Virus record (IMG/VR): IMGVR_UViG_3300034980_000178
Span: 1 to 29,286 of that record
Direction: 5' to 3' (one strand)
Origin: a virus
Length of the DNA stretch: 29,286 nucleotides
The notes below the pieces were generated by a model that did not search any database, was not told where the DNA came from, and was given only the letters and a program-made list of their open reading frames with translations. A program made the position numbers and the translations under genes. The number at the start of each line of letters is the position of its first letter. The first letter of the stretch is position 1. Positions 9,167 through 17,221 of this stretch are shown piece by piece.

Positions 9167-11239
9167 ATGGATAAAGTTGGGAAATTAATTACAAAGTCAA
9201 TGACAATTCTCGACAGTACTAATGAAAATAGATTTTTTGAAGGTTATCTTACAGTAGAGATGAAAGATAAACAGGGTGAAATTACAATGGTTGATGAATT
9301 ATACAAAGTTTTACCAATTTGGATGGACAGAGGTGCACCAATCACAGATACACATTCAAACAGAGTTATTGGAAAGGGTATTAATTTTGCAAAGGCAAGC
9401 GTAGAATCAGAGGGTGTAACATATCCAGCAATTAAGATTACTGGAAAAATTCATAAGAACTATGAATTAGATACAGATATTTGGGATAAGATAAGAACAG
9501 GTGAATACAGAGGACTGTCATTCGGTGGTGCAACAAAGGCAGATAGAACACCAAAAGTAATGAAAGATGGTGATATTGCATATGCATTAACCGATTTGGA
9601 ACATTATGAGGTAGCAGTATGTAAAGACCCAGCAGTACCATTGGCAATTATTACAGATTATAATCCATTAGCAAAAGCAACAGTTCCATCAGAACCTAGG
9701 GGAGATGGTAAGGAAGTTATTAAATGTGATAAATTTGGCTGTTATGTAAATAAGGGTGAAGATTGGTCAAACGCTGGTGGAGACAGTCCTAATGCAACTT
9801 CAACACAAACAATAGATACTGGAGGCATGGGTAAGACTGTAAAACCAATTAAAGTTGATACAAAAGTAAGCGAAGTAAAAGACGGAATTAAAACCGAAGT
9901 TACACCATTAGAAGGTGGATTAACGAAAGAAGGTAGTTCTACAGCCACAAGTGGGACTGGTGGTGGAGTGAGAGCCCATATAGGCGATGCATATAATCAA
10001 GACGATCCAGATAAACAAACATCACAGAATACTAAAAGAATTGTGATTATAAACGCAGCGATGAAACATAATGAAGATGTAAACAAAGTATTGGGTGCAT
10101 TGGCAGCAGGTGCAGCAAGAGTTGGAGGTGCAATAGTACAGGGAGCTGGAAGAGCAGCAAGTGCTGCTGGAAGAGGTATAGCAGCAGGTGCAGAAGATGC
10201 TGGTAGTGGTTCAGAAGATTCTAGTGATGAATCTGATGGTGGTTTGGTTAGTGGTGTTGTAGAAGGTGCTACAGGTGCAACCAGTGATTTTGTGAAGGAT
10301 GAAATAGAAGAAAACGTACAACCATTAGAGCCAAAAGAAGCAAGTGCTTATCAAACAGAAGATGGAAATAACCAATTAGGTGGTCAAGCAGTACCAAAAG
10401 AGAAAAAGGACGATCATTTCTGTCCTTCGTGTGGTACACCAAAACATAGGCAGGGAGCAACTGAAGATGATCATATTAAAGTAGAAGAAGAAAGACTAGA
10501 AAAGATAGAAGAAGAGGAAAGCTGGGCAACAGATTCAAGGAACCCAAAAAATAAGGCAGAAAAGGAGTGTTCAGAATGTGGACAACCATTTGATACTGAA
10601 GGTGAACATTATGAAAAACAGGTAGAAGCCCATAAAAAACACCATAAAGATTCACCAGATAGAGCATCACATAACGTATCTGACGCAGATGTGACGTTTG
10701 TAGATAATAATGAAGGAAAAAAAGTTACATGGACTACAAGAAGTAGTGACAATATAGTAAATGAATTTTTAGATATGTTACAGACAGAAGCCAAAAAGGA
10801 ATTAAAACAGAGAAAGGGTGGAAATTATATTAGTCAAGAAGAGCAGAATCTAGGTAAAGCAAAAGTAAAACGTGGACGAAGAGTTTATCCAAACGAGGGT
10901 AGGCATATGGCTGACGGAGATAAACCAAAACAAACATCTATGGATAATCCAGAGTGGCAGGGAGAAGTAAAAACAGGTCTCTATGGTCAAAAGGTTAAAA
11001 CATGGGAAGTTTTCTTAGAAAATAAAGGTGCAAGAGAAAAATTAAGAAATCTTGTTACAGCACCAGACGTATATCCAAGTGAAATTAAAGGTATTGGTGA
11101 ATCTACATCTGATGAGGATGAAAAGTTAAAAGCATGGGAATTTTTCTTAGAAAAGAAGCATGAATGGGATCATTTATCTAAAGATCCAGAAGAAGATGAG
11201 AAAATTAAGGAAGAAATAGACGATTCTGGTAATAATTAA
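9167..11239 (+). CDS. Prohead serine protease with long zinc-finger extension, 690 aa
   Basis: Residues about 8-170 form a capsid maturation protease of the S78 / XkdF-like type: GYLTVEM, then the catalytic histidine in ITDTHSNRV (H63), the nucleophile in YRGLSFGG (S118) and the closing strand HYEVAVCKDPAVPLA. It would trim scaffold and capsid precursors in the prohead. Most relatives are about 200 aa; here 500 more residues follow: a Thr/Ser linker, a Gly/Ala-rich stretch (about 305-345), two Cys/His sites (CPSC near 421; CSEC near 468 with HKKHH about 20 residues on) and two similar C-terminal motifs, KTWEVFLENKG and KAWEFFLEKKH. The extension may be a fused scaffold that is removed during maturation. 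The start is set by a TATA box at -30. Confidence 0.82.
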   Translation: MDKVGKLITKSMTILDSTNENRFFEGYLTVEMKDKQGEITMVDELYKVLPIWMDRGAPITDTHSNRVIGKGINFAKASVESEGVTYPAIKITGKIHKNYELDTDIWDKIRTGEYRGLSFGGATKADRTPKVMKDGDIAYALTDLEHYEVAVCKDPAVPLAIITDYNPLAKATVPSEPRGDGKEVIKCDKFGCYVNKGEDWSNAGGDSPNATSTQTIDTGGMGKTVKPIKVDTKVSEVKDGIKTEVTPLEGGLTKEGSSTATSGTGGGVRAHIGDAYNQDDPDKQTSQNTKRIVIINAAMKHNEDVNKVLGALAAGAARVGGAIVQGAGRAASAAGRGIAAGAEDAGSGSEDSSDESDGGLVSGVVEGATGATSDFVKDEIEENVQPLEPKEASAYQTEDGNNQLGGQAVPKEKKDDHFCPSCGTPKHRQGATEDDHIKVEEERLEKIEEEESWATDSRNPKNKAEKECSECGQPFDTEGEHYEKQVEAHKKHHKDSPDRASHNVSDADVTFVDNNEGKKVTWTTRSSDNIVNEFLDMLQTEAKKELKQRKGGNYISQEEQNLGKAKVKRGRRVYPNEGRHMADGDKPKQTSMDNPEWQGEVKTGLYGQKVKTWEVFLENKGAREKLRNLVTAPDVYPSEIKGIGESTSDEDEKLKAWEFFLEKKHEWDHLSKDPEEDEKIKEEIDDSGNN

Positions 11240-11261
11240 CACATATAAAAAATGTGGTAAT

Positions 11262-11284
11262 CTTTATATACCCTCTTTATATAC
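11262..11284 (+). promoter_or_regulatory. Double TATA box of the scaffold-capsid operon
   Basis: CTTTATATACCC (11262-11273) is followed directly by CTTTATATAC (11275-11284). Neither starts exactly at -30 of the ATG at 11298 (they start at -36 and -23); the first would give a 6-base leader. CTTTATATACCC matches the core of the early-region repeat. Confidence 0.65.
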
Positions 11285-11297
11285 TTTAACTAATAAC

Positions 11298-11894
11298 ATG
11301 GTCAACGAAGACAATTCTAAAGAACAAATTGAAGTTACTAAAAGTAACGACAGTGAGATCGTAGAAAAATCTTTCCAAGATACTGTAAAATCAGGTTTTG
11401 ACACATTGACAGAAGTGGTACAATCTATCGCTGAAACACAAAAAGCAACGCAAGAAACTTTAGGTGGATTAGATAATAGATTGAAAGCACTCGAGACACC
11501 AACTGACTTGCCATTGTCCCCAAAAGGAACAGCAGCAAGTGACGACGTAGGTGCAAAGGTAACTGTTCCAGATACCTATCAATCAAACTCAATCCAAGCT
11601 GGATTAGACGATGATAGATCTGGAGAAAAGAAACCAGCATCAGATAAAGGTGGTCTAAAAATGCAGAAAAAATCAGATGATACAGAATTAGTTGAAAAGT
11701 CACAGCATACTTTTACAACCGAAACTCCACGTCCTAATGCAGCACTAGAAACTGTTGATAAATCTATTAAAGATGAATCAATGATTTTGAAAGATGCAAG
11801 AGCACAGGGAGCAGAAGGCTTGTCATCAGTAGCTAGAAACATTTTGGCTGGAAAGTATTACAAACCTTCAGAAGACGAAATAGGAGCATACTAA
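11298..11894 (+). CDS. Scaffold-like protein, 198 aa
   Basis: The product is acidic and largely disordered, with one coiled-coil stretch (about 24-67, SFQDTVKSGFDTLTEVVQ through LGGLDNRLKALE), Ser/Asp/Lys-rich middle and a helical C terminus (VARNILAGKYYKPSEDE). Such proteins directly upstream of the major capsid gene are usually scaffolds or assembly factors. The gene ends one base before the TTG start of the capsid gene, so the two are translationally coupled, and they share the double TATA promoter. The sequence is not recognised by itself; the role is inferred from position and composition. Confidence 0.7.
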   Translation: MVNEDNSKEQIEVTKSNDSEIVEKSFQDTVKSGFDTLTEVVQSIAETQKATQETLGGLDNRLKALETPTDLPLSPKGTAASDDVGAKVTVPDTYQSNSIQAGLDDDRSGEKKPASDKGGLKMQKKSDDTELVEKSQHTFTTETPRPNAALETVDKSIKDESMILKDARAQGAEGLSSVARNILAGKYYKPSEDEIGAY

Positions 11895-11895
11895 A

Positions 11896-13116
11896 TTGGT
11901 ACAAATCAAAACTATCGATGAGTTAGAAGCTCTCTATTATGGACACAACAGAAACCTTCTCAGAAAAGCAGATGCACCAGTAACAACCTCCACAGCAGGC
12001 ACATTTAATGCCATCTTTGGAGCATACGCATGGGCACAGCTTAACCTCGAGGCAAACGCTTTCGGTATCTTACCAAAGTATCCTTGGGATAAATCTGGAT
12101 GGAGGGTCATTACAGCAAAGCCAGTGCTAAACACCACAAACGCTAATACCGTTTTAGGTGGAACAGCAGAAGGTGGCTTAATCGCAGAGACTGTAAAACC
12201 AACATTACAAGAAATTGATGTACGACCAAAGACAGCACAACTGCCTTTCAGTGCATCAGAAGTTATGGAATGGCTGGCAACACATTCAGGCGACGATATT
12301 TGGGGAGGACTTGGTTCACTCCGATTATTTATGGCTGTACAACACAAAGAGTTCCTAAATAGAATGCTTTTAGCAGATGTTGAAGCAGAAGCAGCAAGTG
12401 CAAGTGGAGCAAACACTGGTACTAAAGACTTCGAAACACTAGACAGAATCATCTCCAGCGATGCTGAAGAGGATGCAGTAGGTGGCTCACAAACTGGATT
12501 ATATGATCCATGGGCAGCCAACGCAACAATCGACAGAGACTCTGGAACTGACTTTGATTCTACCGTAGAATCAGCTTCTGGTACATTAGGTACTAACGGT
12601 GTTCTTACCGACGATACACTAAGAACTTTCTTACGAAAGATTCGTATCGCAGCAGGTAAAGATCCAAACGTTTTCCTCGGTTCGCACGAAGTTTACTCCG
12701 AAATACAAGGCTTATACATGCCTTCAGTCCGTATTCCAAATCCATACGGTGAAGCATTAGTACAAGTTGATGTAAACGGAATCCAAACATTCAAGGGAAC
12801 TGGTGTCGGAATACACGTAGACTCCATTTATGGAATACCTTTCATTCCATCAAAAGATGCACCAAGCAATTCAGCCGACTCATCCGAGATCGGAAGATTA
12901 TTTGCTTTGGACACCTCAGATGCAGAAGGATATGGTTATCCAAGAATCGGAATCCAAATCGCAATTCCAACCGAATACTACGAAGCAACTCGAAGAACCC
13001 CTGCATACCCATTTGTCAACAATGCATTTGTTGAGAAGGGCGTATACAGAACTATGGGTGAAACTGTCTGTAGACACTTCAAATCACAAGGTAAAATTAG
13101 AGATATTAAACTTTAA
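11896..13116 (+). CDS. Major capsid protein, HK97 fold, 406 aa
   Basis: This is the shell-forming capsid protein. Evidence: position after protease and scaffold, typical length, an N-terminal arm, a beta-rich E-loop-like part (AEGGLIAETVKPTLQEID), a long spine-helix region (LGSLRLFMAVQHKEFLNRMLL), and a P/A-domain end with GIPFIPSKDAP and GIQIAIPTEYYEATRR. The start is TTG at 11896, one base past the scaffold stop; no in-frame ATG occurs until after residue 120, so the TTG must be used. C-ending codons (ATC, TTC, AAC, TAC) and CGN arginine codons are clearly more frequent than in neighbouring genes, as expected of a very highly expressed gene. A strong T-tract follows the stop. Confidence 0.88.
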   Translation: MVQIKTIDELEALYYGHNRNLLRKADAPVTTSTAGTFNAIFGAYAWAQLNLEANAFGILPKYPWDKSGWRVITAKPVLNTTNANTVLGGTAEGGLIAETVKPTLQEIDVRPKTAQLPFSASEVMEWLATHSGDDIWGGLGSLRLFMAVQHKEFLNRMLLADVEAEAASASGANTGTKDFETLDRIISSDAEEDAVGGSQTGLYDPWAANATIDRDSGTDFDSTVESASGTLGTNGVLTDDTLRTFLRKIRIAAGKDPNVFLGSHEVYSEIQGLYMPSVRIPNPYGEALVQVDVNGIQTFKGTGVGIHVDSIYGIPFIPSKDAPSNSADSSEIGRLFALDTSDAEGYGYPRIGIQIAIPTEYYEATRRTPAYPFVNNAFVEKGVYRTMGETVCRHFKSQGKIRDIKL

Positions 13117-13128
13117 TTAAACCACCCC

Positions 13129-13141
13129 TTTTTATTTTTTT
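13129..13141 (+). terminator. T-tract terminator after the capsid gene
   Basis: TTTTTATTTTTTT after CCACCCC, about 13 bases past the capsid stop. It would separate the abundant capsid mRNA from the next unit. Confidence 0.7.
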
Positions 13142-13144
13142 AAA

Positions 13145-13153
13145 CTTTATATA
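13145..13153 (+). promoter_or_regulatory. TATA box of the 118-aa gene
   Basis: CTTTATATA with C exactly 30 bases before the ATG at 13175. Confidence 0.75.
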
Positions 13154-13174
13154 TAGGTAGTTGCTACACTTTAT

Positions 13175-13531
13175 ATGGCATTAACAATCAGTACATCAGA
13201 TTGGACAAGTGCTAACGTGAGAAAAACTCTCTCATGGCAAGCAGCTTTAACATCAAAGTTGCGAGTATATGCTATCAAAGTCACCTTCGGTGGTTCTGAT
13301 GCTTATGCAACCAACGGAGTGTCTGCTGACCTCAAAGAGGGCAGAATATCTACACTAGTTGCAGTGATTCCAACATTCACGGACTCAAAACTAGTAGTAG
13401 AATACGATAAAACCAATGAAAAAATCAAATGTTTCACTGGTTCAGGCAATGGTAATGTCTTAGCAGAAGTACCAAACGCCTCAGCGTTAGTAAACTCAAA
13501 AATATTCGAGTTTCTAGTCATAGGCTACTAG
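13175..13531 (+). CDS. Capsid decoration-type structural protein, 118 aa
   Basis: The protein is beta-rich: LRVYAIKVTFGGSDAY, then a central TLVAVIP, then KLVVEYDKTNEKIKCF and the end LAEVPNASALVNSKIFEFLVIGY. I recognise this layout (VFEYD, N-KL-F, EV-N-...-L-GY) from small structural proteins encoded just after the capsid gene in many marine phages, where they are taken to be capsid decoration or minor head proteins. Codon use is C-rich like the capsid gene, which suggests abundance. The gene is monocistronic: own TATA box at -30 and a T-rich terminator after the stop. Confidence 0.75.
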   Translation: MALTISTSDWTSANVRKTLSWQAALTSKLRVYAIKVTFGGSDAYATNGVSADLKEGRISTLVAVIPTFTDSKLVVEYDKTNEKIKCFTGSGNGNVLAEVPNASALVNSKIFEFLVIGY

Positions 13532-13547
13532 AGTTCAAAAAAGCCAC

Positions 13548-13561
13548 TTTTTTTTCTTTTT
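13548..13561 (+). terminator. T-tract terminator of the 118-aa gene
   Basis: T8-C-T5 beginning 16 bases past the stop. The preceding AAAAAAG and the T-run could also pair as a weak hairpin. Confidence 0.65.
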
Positions 13562-13571
13562 ATATGAATAA

Positions 13572-13580
13572 CTTTATATA
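13572..13580 (+). promoter_or_regulatory. TATA box of the 89-aa gene
   Basis: CTTTATATA with C exactly 30 bases before the ATG at 13602. This excludes the upstream in-frame GTG at 13584. Confidence 0.75.
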
Positions 13581-13601
13581 TTCGTGAATCCTCATATAAG
13601 C

Positions 13602-13871
13602 ATGGTAGAATATAACCACAATGTAGTGTCTTTTAATTCTGATACACTAATAAAGGGAGGACATGGCGTAATTGTCAATGTTTATGTCTCAAAAGTGGGT
13701 AGTTCTGGTGCAAAATGTGTGTTTAAAAACGGAACAACAGGCTCTGGTGCTACAGAATTTACAATATTTTCAGAGGCACAGGGAACATATGTTGGTATAA
13801 ACAGACGTTTTGAAGACGGAATATATGCCGATGTCACAGGTTCAGCAGAATTTACAGTTGTATTTAAGTAA
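13602..13871 (+). CDS. Small beta-rich structural protein, 89 aa
   Basis: The protein is entirely beta-like: GGHGVIVNVYVSKVGSSGAK, KCVFKNGTTGSGATEFTIF, and the end FEDGIYADVTGSAEFTVVFK. This resembles another small head or decoration family of marine phages with the ending NGIYVDVTGTATVTVVYK-like. A capsid-surface or head-vertex role is inferred. The ATG at 13602 is preferred over GTG 13584 because of the TATA box at -30. The gene is monocistronic or read on into the connector gene, which has its own TATA box overlapping this gene's end. Confidence 0.72.
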   Translation: MVEYNHNVVSFNSDTLIKGGHGVIVNVYVSKVGSSGAKCVFKNGTTGSGATEFTIFSEAQGTYVGINRRFEDGIYADVTGSAEFTVVFK

Positions 13872-13880
13872 ATTTAAATA
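13872..13880 (+). promoter_or_regulatory. TATA box of the connector operon
   Basis: ATTTAAATA starts directly after the previous stop and exactly 30 bases before the ATG at 13902. Confidence 0.65.
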
Positions 13881-13901
13881 CTTAGCGAACTTATCACATA
13901 T

Positions 13902-14537
13902 ATGGCTACGACCTATTGTTCAGTTGGCGATGTATCGGATTTTCTCAGAGTCCCCATTAATGCTAATACTACTCCTAATACGGCACAGGTTAAAAAAATC
14001 ATCAATCGAAAGGAAGAAGAGTTAGAAAGGAGAATAGGACATGCATGGCGTTCTAAAAAAGTAACACGAGAAGTTCATGATTTAGCACTACTTTATACTT
14101 ATGGCTGGGGTACACCAGTGTTTTTACAACATAGAAATATTTATGAATTTGATTCTGATCAGGGAGATAAGATAGAAATATGGCAGGGAGCAAGTGCGAC
14201 TTGGGAGGATATTTTAGGTAATGGTCAATGGTATGATATTGAATACGAGTATGGTAGATTATTCCTTAGAGGATTTATATTCTCTATCCTAAGAAAAAAC
14301 AGAGTTAGAGTTACTTACAGATATGGTGGGCAAGAGTTTGCAGGTGATACAACAGTACCATTAGACATAGAAGACGCTGTAATAAAAATGACTGCAATAG
14401 AATTATTAAATACAAGTTTTAGAATGGACGAACTCCCAACTGGTGGTATGACTAATGTATCTGAATCCAAAAGAAAATGGGAGGAAGATATTGAAAAGTG
14501 TATAGAAAACCGTTTGGAGATATTCGTGATACCATAA
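13902..14537 (+). CDS. Head-tail connector (adaptor) protein, 211 aa
   Basis: The opening MATTYCSVGDVSDFLRVP and the following helix with INRKEEELERRIGHAWR are the classical N terminus of head-tail adaptor proteins (HK97 gp6 / SPP1 gp15 group), which bind below the portal. The middle is beta-rich (KIEIWQGASATWEDIL; WYDIEYEYGRLFLRG), then another helical block, AVIKMTAIELLNTSFRM. At 211 aa it is longer than most (about 100-150), the extra being the beta insertion. It is leaderless and heads an operon with the next two genes through TAATG overlaps. Confidence 0.75.
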   Translation: MATTYCSVGDVSDFLRVPINANTTPNTAQVKKIINRKEEELERRIGHAWRSKKVTREVHDLALLYTYGWGTPVFLQHRNIYEFDSDQGDKIEIWQGASATWEDILGNGQWYDIEYEYGRLFLRGFIFSILRKNRVRVTYRYGGQEFAGDTTVPLDIEDAVIKMTAIELLNTSFRMDELPTGGMTNVSESKRKWEEDIEKCIENRLEIFVIP

Positions 14538-15178
14538 TGCCAGTGCTAGAAAAATATTTCAGATCAAAGGCAGCAAAACTGCTAAGAGATCGTGGATTTA
14601 CTTCATATGTGTATGGTGGAAAGGTAAAAGTTAGATTACCAAAGGGGATAGAAAACTTTAGTGTTGAAACTGGTACCTCTATAATTGAATTGGTTGATAA
14701 GGTTGAAGCGATGTTCAGACCAAAGGAACAATTGTATGAAGAAGCACCAGATGCAGTAGTGATGCAAAAAAGTGGTATGTTTCCAGAAGAAAAACTTCCA
14801 GAAAACTATGAAAATTATATATTTCCAGCTACTAAAAGACCTGATATAGATAGAATAAAACAGTGGGTACAAGAAGTAAAGTTTGATGGTAAAACAAATG
14901 AAGAACTACTTAACGAATATAATGATTTAAAAGGAAGAGCCCAAGACACTTCATTAACTGCAAGACAAAAACACGATTTGGCTGATTCCACGGCATTTAA
15001 AATATCAAGGAAAATATGGTATGTTGGAAGAAGACCATCATCATTAACAGATTCAGAGTGGGATGAGATAACCAGAAGAATGAGACCACCAAAGGGAAGT
15101 TATAGTAAAAATGAAAAGTGGACTAATATGAAATTCCCATACACACAGTCATACAGATACACGAGTGGTGTGACCTAA
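14537..15178 (+). CDS. Probable head closure or neck protein, 213 aa
   Basis: The gene lies between connector and tail-completion genes, where head-closure proteins are found. The N terminus (MPVLEKYFRSKAAKLLRDRG) is helical, a short beta part KVKVRLPKG follows, and the C-terminal half is charged, helical and rich in Arg and Trp. No specific family is recognised, so the role rests on position. The ATG at 14537 shares its A with the previous stop (TAATG); a GTG at 14498 in the same frame would create a long overlap and is not favoured. Confidence 0.65.
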   Translation: MPVLEKYFRSKAAKLLRDRGFTSYVYGGKVKVRLPKGIENFSVETGTSIIELVDKVEAMFRPKEQLYEEAPDAVVMQKSGMFPEEKLPENYENYIFPATKRPDIDRIKQWVQEVKFDGKTNEELLNEYNDLKGRAQDTSLTARQKHDLADSTAFKISRKIWYVGRRPSSLTDSEWDEITRRMRPPKGSYSKNEKWTNMKFPYTQSYRYTSGVT

Positions 15179-15597
15179 TGGGAACATACTCATATGATGC
15201 AGTTGACAAACTTATCACACTATTAAACGATGGATGGAGTGCTGGAAGAGTGCCACAGATAAATAAATCTTGGGAAAGAAGGTCTGTAGGATTTATAGAT
15301 GACAGACGAGATCAGATAATTATAACACCAAAGGCAGAAAATGTAAAGTATTTTGGTCTTTATGGAGTAGATCATTGGCATGATATAACGGTGGATTTCG
15401 ATATAAGGTCATATCAAGATGATGAGAGACATAATGATATAGTAAAGGAGACTATGAGAATCATAAAGGCACAGATAAGGGGTGGTGCAGATTATACTGA
15501 TTTACGTGTGATTGCATCATATTCAAGAAACCAATATATGCGTAATATGTTTAATCACATACTTACAGTATCGATAAGAAAGATGAATCCCTCATAG
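15178..15597 (+). CDS. Tail completion / neck protein, 139 aa
   Basis: The protein shows a mixed alpha/beta pattern with HWHDITVDFDIRSYQDD, a helix DIVKETMRIIKAQIRG, and strands at the end (RNMFNHILTVSIRKM). This fits the tail-terminator or HK97 gp10-like completion proteins that cap the tail tube before it joins the head; its place directly before the tube gene supports this. It is coupled to the previous gene through TAATG. Family assignment is by fold pattern and position only. Confidence 0.65.
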   Translation: MGTYSYDAVDKLITLLNDGWSAGRVPQINKSWERRSVGFIDDRRDQIIITPKAENVKYFGLYGVDHWHDITVDFDIRSYQDDERHNDIVKETMRIIKAQIRGGADYTDLRVIASYSRNQYMRNMFNHILTVSIRKMNPS

Positions 15598-15602
15598 GTA
15601 AT

Positions 15603-15611
15603 CTTTAAATA
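15603..15611 (+). promoter_or_regulatory. TATA box of the tail tube gene
   Basis: CTTTAAATA with C exactly 30 bases before the ATG at 15633. Confidence 0.75.
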
Positions 15612-15632
15612 CAAACAAAGTGAATCAATTAT

Positions 15633-16649
15633 ATGGTTAGAACAGGCTCGTATGCATATGCAGCTTATGGCTGGGAAGATGGAGATAATCCAGACGTTTT
15701 TGCTGGAACAGCAACAGTAAACAAGTCTTTTGGTCTAAGAACGGCAATTTCTGGCTGGACTTTAAACACATCAAAAACTGCACTACATAAACTTGGTCAA
15801 GTTGAAGCATCAGAATATGCATATGGAAAGCAGACTGGAACTTTAGGACTTGGATTTGTTTTAGGTGATAAGACATCACATGAATTATTTAGATCAATAT
15901 TAAATACGGCAGCAAGTGGAAATGGAAGTATTGGAAATCCATATTTATATGGAAGCTCAACTGGAGCACAGGGCTCAGCAGCAAAGACTTGGATAGGAAA
16001 CACATTTACTACAGAAATAGGATTTAACGGAGAAACTGATTATCTAATAAGAACATTAAAGGGATGTATTATGAATAGTTTGAGTATAAGTGCATCAGTA
16101 GGAAATGTTGTAGAATGTACAGCCGATATTCAATATGGAAAAGAGGATGCACCAAGCAATTCATCAAGTGATTTCGCAGGTGTGCCAACAGAGGCATCAA
16201 ACCCATTTACATTTGCACACGGTTCATTAAAAGTTGGTGGAGATATAGTGGCAGAGATACAATCATGTGATATTAACTTTGCACAGAATGGAGAATTACT
16301 TTACGGTTTAGGATCTAATCAAGCAGTTACAGCAATTAAGAGAAAATTAGAAATAACTGGAAGATTCCAAGCATCATGGAAAGACGACAATATGATAGAT
16401 GCAGTTATTGCACAATTAAAAGGAACTGGATACAAGGAAACATATGGAGATATTGATACCGATGCACCAGAATTTGAATTAAACTTCACTAATGGACTTG
16501 CAGGCAGTGCCGAAAGAATTATTAAAATAACTGGATATGATCTTGGTATAACAGACCACAGTGTAAGTGGAATTGAACCAGCAGAACCAGTATTTGAAGA
16601 AGTTAACTGGCAACTAAAGACAGTGAAAGTAGAAGCAGCCAACTTATAA
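15633..16649 (+). CDS. Major tail tube protein, 338 aa
   Basis: This is the likely subunit of the tail tube. Position: after tail completion, before chaperone and tape measure. The sequence is beta-rich with Gly/Ser/Thr-rich loops (GSYAYAAYGWEDGDNPDVF; KQTGTLGLGFVLGDKTSHEL; LKGCIMNSLSISASVGNVVE) and EIQSCDINFAQNGELL, a pattern typical of tube proteins with a central helix and sheets. At 338 aa it is longer than siphovirus tubes such as lambda gpV (246 aa). It has its own leaderless promoter, as expected for an abundant product. No sheath gene is seen, so the tail is probably non-contractile. Confidence 0.75.
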   Translation: MVRTGSYAYAAYGWEDGDNPDVFAGTATVNKSFGLRTAISGWTLNTSKTALHKLGQVEASEYAYGKQTGTLGLGFVLGDKTSHELFRSILNTAASGNGSIGNPYLYGSSTGAQGSAAKTWIGNTFTTEIGFNGETDYLIRTLKGCIMNSLSISASVGNVVECTADIQYGKEDAPSNSSSDFAGVPTEASNPFTFAHGSLKVGGDIVAEIQSCDINFAQNGELLYGLGSNQAVTAIKRKLEITGRFQASWKDDNMIDAVIAQLKGTGYKETYGDIDTDAPEFELNFTNGLAGSAERIIKITGYDLGITDHSVSGIEPAEPVFEEVNWQLKTVKVEAANL

Positions 16650-16661
16650 ATTAACCAATAG

Positions 16662-16670
16662 GTTTATTAA
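16662..16670 (+). promoter_or_regulatory. TATA box of the tail chaperone gene
   Basis: GTTTATTAA with G exactly 30 bases before the ATG at 16692. Confidence 0.65.
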
Positions 16671-16691
16671 TTACATTATTTATTGTAATAT

Positions 16692-17063
16692 ATGACTATT
16701 CAAACCTTTGAAATAGACTGGGAAGGAGCAAAGGAGACCATTGAGTATGAAGATGATATAACATATGGTCAATTAGAGTCAATTTTATCAAATTGTATAG
16801 ATCTATCCGATGTTTCAAAACCAAAGGTAAACATACCACAATATAGATTTCAAATACTTATGAAAGTGTTGAAAAAAGCACCATTTAAAGTAGGAGATGC
16901 AGTGGCTATAAGAAACCTAAAGGCAAAAACAGCCAATGAAATCATGAAGGGGGTCATGAAAGACTACCCTTTAGCGAAATTTTTAGGGGATTGGGTGGAG
17001 ACGTTTACAGGTTCACCGATAGAGAACGAGCAAGATTCTCAATCTACTATCTCTGTGCAGTAG
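16692..17063 (+). CDS. Tail assembly chaperone, short form, 123 aa
   Basis: The position between tail tube and tape measure is that of the lambda G / HK97 gp13 group of tail assembly chaperones, which keep the tape measure soluble while the tube polymerises. The N terminus is beta-like (TIQTFEIDWEGAKETIEYE), then helical (QYRFQILMKVLKKAP). The reading frame continues to 17063, but a second ORF in the -1 frame overlaps its end. It should be produced alone and as the start of a frameshifted longer form. It is leaderless, with its TATA box at -30. Confidence 0.72.
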   Translation: MTIQTFEIDWEGAKETIEYEDDITYGQLESILSNCIDLSDVSKPKVNIPQYRFQILMKVLKKAPFKVGDAVAIRNLKAKTANEIMKGVMKDYPLAKFLGDWVETFTGSPIENEQDSQSTISVQ

Positions 17064-17197
17064 AGTTTGGATGGGACAAGTTTATAGTTGATAAACAGCC
17101 TACAAGGTATTTAAAAAGACTTATACAATTCCACACCGAGGAAAGAAGGAAGGAGCAGCAGTCTATGAGACATCAAAATGCATCAAAATCCTTTTAA
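16940..17197 (+). CDS. Frameshift extension of the tail chaperone (-1 frame)
   Basis: The -1 frame is open from 16940 to the stop at 17197 and reads well as protein: FSEIFRGLGGDVYRFTDRER, then a helical AVEFGWDKFIVD and a basic, Gln-rich end. As in lambda G-GT, ribosomes would shift -1 within the overlap. The best candidate site is the run GGGGG at 16949-16953, where the glycine codon GGG can re-pair perfectly one base back; the stretch AAATTTTTA at 16977-16985 is an alternative. The fusion would be about 168 aa. Independent initiation at TTG 16991 is possible, but the 73-base overlap is unlike the other TTG junctions here. Confidence 0.65.
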   Translation, partial: NHEGGHERLPFSEIFRGLGGDVYRFTDRERARFSIYYLCAVEFGWDKFIVDKQPTRYLKRLIQFHTEERRKEQQSMRHQNASKSF

Positions 17198-17199
17198 AC
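17191..17199 (+). promoter_or_regulatory. Possible TATA box of the tape measure gene
   Basis: TTTTAAACT starts 31 bases before the ATG at 17222; it overlaps the end of the chaperone frame. A better-looking ATTTATAAAT at 17205-17214 is only about 13 bases from the start. Confidence 0.45.
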
Positions 17200-17221
17200 T
17201 ATAACATTTATAAATAATTAT

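Noticed and set aside
11937-12521. 194-aa open frame antisense to the capsid gene
   Set aside because: It mirrors the capsid codons, has no promoter in register and no recognisable features.
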